NCBI RefSeq assembly: GCF_021134715.1
Contig: NC_060026.1
Coordinates: forward strand, 12,763,001-12,827,000
Origin: Daphnia pulex
Lineage: Eukaryota; Arthropoda; Branchiopoda; Diplostraca; Daphniidae
Length of the DNA stretch: 64,000 nucleotides
Direction: 5' to 3'
Shown here: piece by piece, positions 13,601 through 24,198 of the stretch
Layout: each line of letters starts with the position of its first letter
Numbering within the stretch: the first letter of the stretch is position 1
Translations under genes and position numbers: made by a program
The notes under the pieces: generated by a model
Database searches by the model: none
What the model was told of the DNA's origin: nothing
What the model saw: the letters and a program-made list of their open reading frames with translations, nothing else

Positions 13601-14381
13601 TGTACACGGCTGCTGTTTCGTCTATTAAAATATAAACCCAGGGATAGAGTATAGTCATGTGGACGATATGGATGCACACATATATATACCGTTTAAGAAA
13701 GAAGAAGAAGGCTCACTACTACTACTACTACTACTTTTTATGATTATTATATTTCTTAAAAGAATATTTATTGGAAAAAAAAACTGTTTTTCGGCCATCA
13801 AGAGCATCATGGAACATGTCTGTCCTTTTTTGTCGGCAAACAGGAGAAGAACGCCAGGTTTTTTTTTTGGGGTCTAAGTCGGCACTAAGTATCGCCGTTT
13901 AAAGATCAAAAAGGGAAGCCGAGAGAGAAATAAGTTTTTCCGTGAAGTGAGCGGCGCGCAAAAATTGTAGAAAAACATTTCATTTTTTTTCCCAGCAGAA
14001 GAAGCCTAAAAGGGCTCATTATTAGACAAGGGAAAACTATATAGGTTGGGGCTGGAGAAATCAAAATGTATGTATAATTCCCATGTTGGACAGTGCGCTA
14101 ATCCTTTCAGAGCGCGGCTTTTTGTGATTTTGTGTGTGTGATCCGTACCGCGCGCCGCAATTCCTTTTTTCAAATGATTTCTCCTCATTAAAGAAAATGA
14201 CGCCATCTACTGATTTTACTATCCACTTGCTGCTGTCACAATTTCGCCGACAGTCGAACGACTGCGAAAAGTCTCGTCGGGGAATTGTAAAGATATCGTA
14301 AAAATCGTAATTGAAGTATTGAACAGTCGTCGGTGGCTTTTGATTCCGTTTGGCACACATTCCACACTTGTCTGATAGAAA
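10700..14381. other. Non-coding 5' flank of even-skipped
   Basis: No exon could be supported on either strand. The segment contains CT/GA-rich tracts (10808-10820, 12060-12075), a (TG)n tract at 13207-13222, a (CTG)n at 12968-12984 and a (CTA)n tract near 13717-13735. The GA tracts are the type of site bound by GAGA factor in insects. The right end, from about 14340, should hold the promoter and short 5' UTR of the reductase gene at 14382. Regulatory function is inferred only from position next to eve. Confidence 0.45.
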
Positions 14382-15875
14382 ATGGAGTTGTCGTCAGCCA
14401 AAGTTGGTTTCATCGGAGCCGGTAATATGGCACAAGCCCTCGGAAAAGGAATGATCTCAGCTGGTATATTTATTGCAATAGAAATTGGTAAACGTAAATG
14501 TCTTGTCGATTCTCATCAGTTGCTTTATTTTGATGACGCAGGTCTGTTGAAGGCCAATCAGATTTGGGCCAATGCTCCAGATGATGGCACTCTAGATGTC
14601 TGGAAAGCTTGGGGATGCAATGTTCTCATCAATGACAACAGTAACTGCCATCAATAGATTGCCCTTTATTCCATTTCTGTGAATCGCTACTTATAATCTC
14701 TCTCCATCTGACAGCTTCCGTCTTTGAGACATGTGATATCGTGGTGCTGGCAGTCAAGCCAAACTTGTTTCCAGTCATTGTCAGGGAATTGAAACAATGC
14801 AAAGGACCAGACAATCAATTGGTTCTGTCAGTCATGAGTGGAATTACTATTGCTGATATTGAAAAAGTATTTAACATCTAAAATATTCAACATTTTTTCA
14901 ACTTGATATTTGATTGATTTCTACACACAGGGTCTTTATTCCAAAGTATCCAATTTAAAAGCCATCATCAGGGTCATGCCCAATACACCAGCACTGGTGA
15001 GTGCTGGCTGTGCAGGTACATTCCTCCTTCAAAAATTACAAAATCAGTCAACTAATTTCTCCCATTATTATATTATTCAGTGTATTCCCTGAATGAGCAT
15101 GCATCTTGCAAACACGCTGATGTGACTATGAAGATCTTTGAGAGTGTAGGAATTTGCCACCAAGTGCCCGAATCTCAACTGAATGCCTTCACAGGATTGA
15201 GCGGGAGCGGCCCAGCCTATGTAAGATGATGGCGGCAAATCTAATTGCAGTAGTTGTAGTCATTTAAAAGTAGGAGTCGGCATCGTTAAGATTCTCATCA
15301 AGACTCGATTTGAGGAGAAAGAGGGAAAAAAGACCGGCTCGTCTCTTATTGTTTTCCCGTCTCGACGTTCGATACAGGTCTATATGGCCATCGAGGCCCT
15401 CTCGGACGGAGCAGTAAAAATGGGAATCCCTCGACCGTTGGCGACCCAATTCGCCGCTCAAATGGTTTATGGATCGGCCAAAATGGTCCTCGATACCAAG
15501 CGTCATCCCGGCTCATTGAGAGATGACGGTACTTATATTAGAGATACATATGACTCCATGTCCGTGCTTTATATATTTCATATCTTTTTTTCCCAATATG
15601 ATCTATCAAAAAGTGTGCTCGCCTGGAGGAACGACCATCGCTGGCGTCCATGCCCTTGAAAAAGCCGGATTCAGGTACAATATGCATTTTTCATATTTTA
15701 TATATATCGGATCGACGACGAGTCTCCAGACCTTGTTAATACGCTTATCTCAAAGACACTAGAAGTCGTTTTTTTATTTCATCTTGTTTTCCTCCACTCC
15801 ATGTCTAGGTGCGCATTGATGGATGCCGTCGAGGCGGCGACAAAACGGGCCCAGGAACAAAGCGCTCACAAATAG
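14382..15875 (+). CDS. P5cr: Pyrroline-5-carboxylate reductase
   Basis: Eight exons join cleanly (14382-14463, 14542-14640, 14715-14866, 14931-15015, 15081-15220, 15378-15528, 15614-15674, 15809-15875) to give 278 residues, the usual family length. The N-terminus has the Rossmann NAD(P)-binding motif GFIGAGNMAQALGKG. Further conserved blocks are DIVVLAVKP, VMSGIT, RVMPNTPALV, LSGSGPAYVYMAIEALSDGA, HPGSLRDDVCSPGGTT and GVHALEKAGFR. The enzyme reduces 1-pyrroline-5-carboxylate to proline with NAD(P)H. No mitochondrial presequence is obvious before MELSSAKVGF, so a cytosolic (PYCR3/P5CR-like) form is likely. The start follows a good context (gaaaATGG), and introns are short (about 65-160 bp). 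Confidence 0.95.
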
Positions 15876-16414
15876 AGGGGAGACCCACGGATGATAGCTG
15901 GATGGCCATCCGATGTCGCCTCTCCGCATCAACTCACTTTGGTTGTGATTATTAAACACTAAAAAAATCAAAAATATTTAGAACTTTTTATGGATAGATA
16001 TTAAAATAAAAGAATACAAATTTCAACAACAAAATTGGCGCTTTAAGAATCTTTTGTATATTGTAGAACACGCAATTAGTTTTTAGTTTTTTTGAAATCA
16101 GTTAGCAATTTGTTGTGTAATAATGATGGAAACAAATTTTGGTAATATGATTATATAATTAAAGAGATAGTTTTCTCTACACAGTACACCGTTGGCAATC
16201 AAAACATTGCATCACACTCTGGACAAAGAGTGAAAATAAACGACAAAATTAATTCTTCCATCAACACACATGCGAGCACAAAAAATTTGACATTTTTTTT
16301 TAAAAAAAGAATAATAGTACTTTTTGTTTTTATTGTTTTACAAATAATCTTTCTTTCACTACTTAATTTGATAAAAATAAAATCCTCGAGAAAATCAAAC
16401 GGATGATTTCGCCG
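15876..16414. other. Convergent 3' intergenic region between P5cr and GBF1
   Basis: The segment is AT-rich and non-coding. It separates two genes that end facing each other. A plus-strand AATAAA near 16003 could serve the reductase, and TTTATT words near the right end could serve GBF1 on the minus strand. No repeat or RNA gene is seen. Confidence 0.5.
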
Positions 16415-19400
16415 TTAATTATCCTCCTGAGTGTAGAAAGAAAACATAAGGTAAAGCATTTCATCGTGTAAACACTAAACAGAATCTTACCTGAGTGTTG
16501 ATTGGAGCTAAAATCGATACAGGTGTCAGTGATGGATCGTTGACTTCGTGGACTAAAAGCAGAGGCAAACTTGCAACTGATTGCGGTTCTTCGGGATCCT
16601 GAAATTTGATTAAATATTTCTAAAAAATCGAATAAAATCATCGAAAATGTAAATAGCCAATACCTGATTTTCTTCTGCTGTAGCATCGGCAACTTTATTC
16701 TCCTCCGCCGCTGGTGCGGCGGTGCTAAACACGGGCAACGGAACAACCGGAATATCGGATCCATCTTCCGGTATGAGAGAGATGGGCGTCTGGTGACAGT
16801 CCAAAGTGTTGATGGGTTCGTCTTCGAGAATACTTGAAGTGTCGCTGATTGCCGGTGTGTCGTCAGCTGGAGCTGGCGTCAGATCGTGGAAGAACAGAGC
16901 CGCCGCATCGCTCGGATCTGGAACATTCCAAACGGAAAACACGGAAGAAGGGACAAAGTTGGTTGATGACGATCCCGTTTCCTCAGAAACTTTCGCAGTG
17001 GAATTGGTTGTGTCATCGATCGTCGTTTGCCCAGGAAGAGTTTGCTCTTCCGGAATATCAACGGCAGGATTCGTCAGGGAAACTTGTTCGGATTCCAATA
17101 CATTTTCTGGTCTTGGCGGCTCAGGATCGGTTGCAATTTGTTCCGATGGTATGGACTCCAATGAAATGGCTTCTTGTCCCAATTCCGGCACTTCCGCTTC
17201 TGGAATTTGGATGGTGGTTAAAGATGAATCTTCCACAAGAGGTAGAGGCTGGACTCTAGCGACTGGAGTCTTGGACCGAGTGATTTCTTGACGCAGACCC
17301 GGAAGGAAAACGTCAATGCGATCGCAAGTCATGTTCCACAATTGCGTTTTCATTTGAAGCGCTTGAGGCGAGGACGTGTTCGATGTTTTATTCGACGTTT
17401 GATCCAATTCGTCCGCGTTCGTTCCAAATACGCCGGCCGTCTCCATGACCAGCAATAAGTTCTTCATCATTTCAGGTACAGCTTCGGCCAGCAGGTCGTT
17501 GTTTTCCACGTGCATGTACTTGTCCATAAAGTCCAGCAACGTCAGCCACAGCGCAGTGAACGTTGGCAGTTGAATGAGCGGCCCCAAGTGCTGGAGAAAC
17601 ACTTTCGAGAGAAGAGTGGCGGCCCGGATTCGAGTCTCCTCCCAGCTGGAATGATCCGCTTGCATCTGAGCTCGAGTCGTGGCCGAAGAACGTTGAGGCT
17701 CCAGCAGTTTGGCCAGCAACGGGAAGAGCACCGTGTTGAAACAAGATTCCCATTCGCTGGCCGACAAACTCTGGAGGTCGTGGACCAGAAGAGATCGTTG
17801 CAAGTAAGTGATGGCCGTAGTGCGGACCTGTTTACGAGCATCGCAGCAGAGACGGGCGATGCCTTGGAGTAAAGGACACCAGCCACGACACCACAGAGAT
17901 GGACCCAACTGGAAGCTTGTGGTAGCGTTTTTCTCTTCGTCCACTGAAGCCACATCCACTTCGCCACTTTCCGATGCCCACCACTGGTATATCTGAGCTG
18001 CCCTGGTGTGCAGTGTATGCATCAGATCCAGTAATTGAACAGGAACCTGGAACATTAATTGTTACAGAACGTTAACGCCTCCAAGTCGAGATTTAATGAC
18101 ATTTTTTGTGGTTGTTTTTACCTGGTGATAATTGGTGGGTAACTCCTGGACTTCGTTCCATTCTGTCGACTGGTCGCTCGTGTGGAACGATTTGGAACGT
18201 CTGAAATTCTCTTGAGGCACAGGGCGGCCGCCGTGATTCGGTTTATTCGCGGCAGCGGTTCCACCGTTCAGACTGGCCTCAACAAAGGTGCGGATGCACT
18301 GGACAGCGCACTCGAAATTCTCGGGCGTTATGTGAGCCACATCGCGAATGAGGAATGTCAAACTCTCACACGATTTGACAAAAGCCAATGGATCATGGGC
18401 CAACTGCAAATAATAAAAAAACAATTCCGTTATTCCGCTAACAATGTGATGTTCAAACAAAACTCACCAATTTGCGGTCGTGGACAATATTATACTCTCT
18501 TCCAGGAGCTTGTTTGCCTTTCAAATGTTCAATTTCTCCTTGACGGCCGACAAAAATCCAGCCACCTCCGCCGACTGGAACATTTAATTCTGGACTAGAT
18601 CCGTGTACACCCGAAGCACCGGGAGCTGAAACCGATCGATTGGCTCGACTTTCGTACAGCTCTGAGTCGGATGTGTACCCCCGGTCGATCGAACCAGACA
18701 CGTCAGCAGGCGCGTCTGTGTTTGCATTGGCAGCAACGGCGGCAGACTCGGTAATGGCTTCCATCGAGACAGAAGGAGCCAAATCACCTCCGCGAACTGA
18801 CGGTGGCTGGGCGCCAGCTCCGACGCATTCCAACAAGGTGAAGAGCACGCGCCAGTCACCCGTCGTATGGACGTTGGCCGCTCCAGTTTTCAGTAATTCG
18901 TGAAGACCATAAGAAACTTGTCGAGACACTTTTGATAAAACCTGTCACAAAATACGGTTAAACCCGTTTTTCTAAAAATGAATTATTACTGATTGGTCTT
19001 TACTTGAGGTTTGAGCATTAGCAGCATTCTTAGAGACTGAAGTACAATGGGTGCCACATCTTCGCGTCGCATCAATCGACCAGTTAACAGAAGGAGAGCG
19101 ACGATGGAGCGTTCCAGAATGAAAATTCGATCAGACGCTGCAGCTCCCATTACCAAACTGATTTTATGGGGGGATTAATTTAGTCAATTAAGAAAATAAG
19201 AGATAATGGAATAAAACGAAATCACCTGTAAATGTGATCGCGAACTGGATTCCAAATGCATGTGACTCGATCGCGATTCTGGACGGTGATGCGGATAATC
19301 AATTCGAGAACAAAGATGACTGTAAATTCATCCGTGCTGGAAGAGGCCACATCGTTGGAAGCAATCAAAACTATCGTCCAGCAAAGTAAACAAGGTTTTA

Positions 19401-22400
19401 AAAATTCAGCATAGAATTTATGGTAATCGAAATTTACCTTTGATGAAATCTTGAAGGGCGTTAGTTTGTAGAAATTTCGAGTCTGAAATCAGTTGTTCAA
19501 TATTGCACTCCACAGCGCAAGCTTTGGCCCGGCTAAGGGCTTCCTGTTCTTCGGCAGACCCTGCCCTTCCACTGGACGATCCCTCAGAGAGGGCGATGTA
19601 AGAATAGATGGAGCTGAACAATCCCGAGGTCTCCGATCGAAGCGGTATGTCCTCTCCCAGGAGCTTCACTTTAGTGTTGGGATCAAAAGGATCTTCGGCC
19701 TCGACCAGCTCATCCGGCAGCACGCGCATTCTGTAAAACTGCATAATGCAGTCGACCAGAGGCTTCCATCCATCCCGTAAGATATCGCCATGACGTTGCA
19801 CAAGATGGAATACTGTGGTCGTGGCCACTTGGGCTTTGCGGTTCTGTCCAAAAGCGACGGCCTTTTTTGAAGAGAAATAAAAGAGATCAAATGTTTGGTT
19901 AATCAAATTCTATATAACAACTGAGTGACTCCCTCAAGTATTCACCTGGATGGGTGGGTTGTCGCCACTGGGGAGTAGACAAGAGAACTTGATCATCGTC
20001 TGGACAACATGGTCAAAGACATCGCTGCGGCCAAAGTGAGCCGCCACTGTCGACATTTTCTTGATGGCTTGCAAAACCCATTCGACGATGCCGCTACCTT
20101 CAGGCTGGGCTTTGTCCAACAGACAGCTTAGAGCCGCCATTGTGGGCGCCCAGGACAAGGTGAACAGGTCGCGATCAAAGAGTCCGTTGGGAGCGTGAAT
20201 ATAGCGTCCGTCTTTGGTGGCCCCGCGCCGCAGCAACACTTTCCACAGGTAGTTGTCCTTGACCAATCCCGTCTGCTCAGCCGGCATGACAATCTCTTCG
20301 CTGCGAATCGCCTGGTAAATCTCCTCAAGCATCGTAGACTCGAAATCCTGACCACCGTTGACTTTGGTCAAATTTCGCTTAAACTCATCCACCGTCATGG
20401 GAATGTTTTGCCTCTTGACGTTCGTGTTGTGCTGGTCGACGTTGAGCATGATGACGGCGTAGGCCAGCGTGAAAGCTGCGTCAGCGTTGAAGAATGGAGC
20501 GTCGTTGCATTTGAACCAATGGTCGGCGAACTGTTCCATCAAGAGAGAAATCAACGGAGCCTCTCCTGGGAGGCGGAAGGCTTCCAGGTAATATCTGAGA
20601 GCTTCATCGATGCGGATGCCGTGGAAATCGAAAGAACGGACGAAGGCTTCGAGAACGTTGAGATTTTTTCGGTTACTGATGTACTCTCCAATCATCTTCT
20701 TCTCGAGTCGTGAACATTCTCGGAGTAGAGCGGCTACCTGCGTCGGATCTAATGGATCCGCCAAAAGGCCATTCTCCTGGAGAAATTGAATTCCTTTGGC
20801 GGGCTTGCTGTTGAATTGCTCAGCACCTGCTATTAACAGCTTTTTTTTATGGCGGACTGAAGAGAGTTGCTCCTCCGAGGGCACGTCTGCAGCCGGCTCA
20901 ACTAAACGGCTCTTTCGAGCTGCTGGCGGCATCGAAAAAGACGACTGGTGCTCCAACTGACCGTTACCTTTGCCATTCCCCTGTCATTTACAATTCCAAT
21001 AATGAGGAGAACAACTACATATCAATAACTGATAGACCTTTGATTCTTACCTGGGTGAGGCAATGAGCCTCGATCGAGTCCACGACAATCAACAACGCTT
21101 CCAACGATAGTAAGTGAATCGTATAGATCCCACCGGCCGCCACTGGAGCAACGTTCTTCGATAGATGTTTAATGAGCTCTTGGAACAAATCCGATGTATG
21201 GCAATCACAATCGTAATTCAAATAGAGCTCCGTCACTAAGCCTGAATAAAAAAACAAATTTGAAGATTTAGATAAAAACCTAAATTTTAATTCATTTTAG
21301 ATTTACCTGGAATGCGACAAAGTTGTGAAATGGCTTCAAGAGCGACTAATCGCCGCTCGTAGGCTACTTTTGGTGACTCGTGAGCCACAATCTCCATCAG
21401 CTTCAGGAGATAAGTTTCCAGCTGGAATTTAAGTCGCGTTCGTGCCGATTCGAATAGCAAGAAACAGAGGCGACAAGCGGCGGCTACCACGGATAATCGC
21501 TCTGAATTCAGAAGCGAAAAGAGTGACCGACACGTTTCGTCTTGAATCAGAGTCTGAAGCGATGGCACGGCGGCAATCACGTCCGCTGCTGTCTCCACGG
21601 CTATGGTGAGCAGCCTAAGACCAACGTGAATCATGGCCTCGCTATTCTGTCGCTCCAACGGATTGATGAGGCTCACTAGAAAGCGCAGCAACTCTCGGAC
21701 GCAGGGTAATCCGTAGGGCACATGGGTGCGGCCACCAGACTCTTGATCAGTCGATTCGTTTGAGATGAAGCGGACACCCTGTGCATTGACGTAGTCTTGG
21801 GCAGCAGCGTCAATGCTTTGAGGAGAAGATGCTTCTTCTGGTGCCGCTGAAATAGTCACGACGGGCGTTTCTGCCTCCACTGAAGAGGAACGATCAATCG
21901 ATTGGCAAGTAGTCGCCGTCGTTTCGGCATTCAAATCCGTGTCGGCTGTTGCATTTTCATCCACTGGATTTGGCATGGGAAATGATTCAGTGCTCTCTTT
22001 GGTAGTGGGCGTATCGACGCAGGGACTAGACGGCGTCTCGACCGTAAGTCCGCTCTTGGACGTTCCATTCCCATTGGCATGAACGGCTAATGTTTTCGGT
22101 CTCGGCTTAGGAGATCGAGACTTTTTCTTATTCCTTGAAGGATCATAGGCAGCCGTTCTCATTTTTAACTTCTGAAAATAAGATGCAACTAATTAAATAA
22201 CAGAGCTGAAATGAAAATAGAAATATGATTACCTTGTAATTGACTGATCCTTTAATTTCTTGTAGAGGAAACTGCGGCACTCGTTCGTAAAGGAGACGCA
22301 CCATTTCACTCAGAGAATGTTCAGCAGATTTTCTCAAGAGTTCTAAAATATTAGGCAAATAAATCAACAAGTCTAAATGATGACAGAAGCTGATTACGAA

Positions 22401-23277
22401 CCACTTAGACGTGTTTCAAAGCAGATTCGGAAACAGCTTTGCATGATCTCGCAAACACTTTCATTAGAGAGCAGAATCCCAGCAGGATGAAGAACCAACA
22501 TCCTCAAGACCTGAAAGAGATGCAGATATTTTAAATGGTTCTGAAATACTTGGTAGACGAAATGTTCCTTACGTGTAAAATTTTCATTAGAACAACTTCA
22601 TCACTGCCACTGTCAGTTCCAACAAATCTTGCATGTGTCACCGCATCAGCTAAACTTTCAACTACAATGGCAGCTGATTCCTGGCCTGGATCTAAAAGAG
22701 GTCATTGAAAAAAGAGATCAAGAAAACTTGTGATTTCAATGCAAGCTCTAGAATATTACCAATCAATCCATAAGACAGGAACTTGAAGACTGCAGACAAT
22801 GCAAGTTCAGTGACAGGACCAGATGTGTCCTCGGATCGAATCACCTCAAGAAAAGGACCTACATCATTTGTAAAATTAATTTCACTCGATTCACACATAC
22901 TAATTGTACAGCATTACCAAGTACTGTCAATAAATCTAACTCCACTAGTGATGAGACTTGATTCAGTTGTTCTTTCAGCTGATTTAAATTTTTGATCAAG
23001 ACATCCTGCTCCTCCTCCTGCTTATCAGAAGAACATTGGTTAGAAAAAAAAATACTTTATGTAAAAACAGAAAGGCTCAGCATTTTAAATTTAAATTTTA
23101 AAGGCATAGAAGTCCAAGGTGTGTTTCTGCAAGACAGAGAACAGTTTAACATAATACCTGATAGATTTGAGAAGACCATTTGAATGGCCTTCTCATAGAA
23201 TTAAGCAAGATGGATAGTTCCCCTTGAATTACATGGAGACCATTAGAGGATAATTCCTCTATTAAAATTTGCGCCAT
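16415..23277 (-). CDS. garz: Golgi Arf guanine-nucleotide exchange factor GBF1 (gartenzwerg)
   Basis: About sixteen exons encode roughly 1,900 residues, close to vertebrate GBF1. The start is [21 protein letters not shown] at 23277, and the N-terminal DCB region contains [15 protein letters not shown] and [15 protein letters not shown], both near-identical to GBF1. An acidic/Ser-rich linker (about 21750-22160) precedes the HUS box. The Sec7 domain (about residues 620-810, within 19940-20960) shows the catalytic glutamate in [10 protein letters not shown] and the [13 protein letters not shown] block. HDS1-3 repeats follow (16.7-19.9 kb), and the last exon adds only E-D-N before TAA at 16415-16417. 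Known role: loads GTP on Arf1 at the cis-Golgi and is the brefeldin A target. The C-terminal tail (16673-17350) is Pro/Ser/Glu-rich and poorly conserved, as in relatives. Confidence 0.95.
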
Positions 23278-23627
23278 ATCGGCGTTATAACCAATATTTC
23301 CCTGTGCAGTGCTGTTTCCAATATTCAGTTATTCACGCACACTATTCACGACACTTATTTTTTCCTCCGGTTATGAGGAGCCACATCACTCTTAAACAGC
23401 TGATCGGGTCGCTTCTAAACAGTTGATAAATTCAGCTGTCAAACTCTCCAGGCGTTTAGGAAAAAAACAACTTGTTCTCGCAGATATTTTTTAGCAACAT
23501 TCCAACATTCCCCCGCGAATGGGATGAAAAGTGCAATTAATTCCAAACTATGTGAAAACGTTTCAAGATAGTTTGTCGCAGTTTTTTCTTTGTCTCTTAC
23601 TACATCGCGAAGTCTTAAGAGAAGAAA
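23278..23627. promoter_or_regulatory. Shared divergent promoter region of GBF1 and Josephin genes
   Basis: Only 350 bp separate the two start codons, which point away from each other. Both promoters and 5' UTRs must fit here. No TATA box is obvious in either direction, consistent with broad housekeeping promoters. Co-regulation of the two genes is possible but not shown. Confidence 0.6.
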
Positions 23628-24173
23628 ATGAAAACAAAACCTAATATCTATCACGAAAAACAGTCAAGACAATTGTGCGCTCTGCACACTTTGAATAATT
23701 TATTTCAAAAATCTGATACTTTCACCAAAGCATTACTAGATGATCTGTGCCTTCAGCTTACACCAAATTCTTGGATTAATCCACACCGCTCTATTTTTGG
23801 ACTAGGGAACTATGATGTCAATGTTGTCATGGCAGCTGTACAACTTATGGATTGTGAGATGGTGTGGTGGGACAAGCGAAGAAAAATAACTCCACATGAA
23901 GTCAACAGTGCTGTTGGTTTGATACTAAATCTGCCAAGCCCAAGTAAAGTTGGTGGTTTGCTATTTCCATTCAAAACAAAACACTGGCTCGCAATAAGGC
24001 AGTTTGACTCAGTTTACTACAATCTGGATTCAAAATTATCATCACCAGAGACCATAGGAGATGTCCAGCAGCTCATAGAACATTTAACAAGACATCTAGA
24101 TGAAGATGACTGTGAACTCTTTCTTGTTAATTCTACAAAGCCATGTACACTTGCAGTTGCTGAACAGATGTAA
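23628..24173 (+). CDS. JOSD2: Josephin-domain deubiquitinase (JOSD2-like)
   Basis: This is a single-exon gene of 181 residues. It starts IYHEKQSRQLCALHTLNNLFQ, with the catalytic Cys in QLCALHTLNN. The conserved block NPHRSIFGLGNYDVNVVMAA and VWWDKRR follow, then LGLILNLPSP-type sequence (VGLILNLPSP). The catalytic His lies in KHWLAIRQFD and the third residue in YYNLDSKL. NPHRS and LILNLPSP fit JOSD2 better than JOSD1. Known family role: a papain-like cysteine protease that cleaves ubiquitin chains. It lacks introns while all neighbours have them, so an origin by retroposition is possible. The stop lies 25 bp from the stop of the zinc-finger gene on the other strand. Confidence 0.95.
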   Translation: MKTKPNIYHEKQSRQLCALHTLNNLFQKSDTFTKALLDDLCLQLTPNSWINPHRSIFGLGNYDVNVVMAAVQLMDCEMVWWDKRRKITPHEVNSAVGLILNLPSPSKVGGLLFPFKTKHWLAIRQFDSVYYNLDSKLSSPETIGDVQQLIEHLTRHLDEDDCELFLVNSTKPCTLAVAEQM

Positions 24174-24198
24174 TATACAAATCTAAATTCACTCTAAA

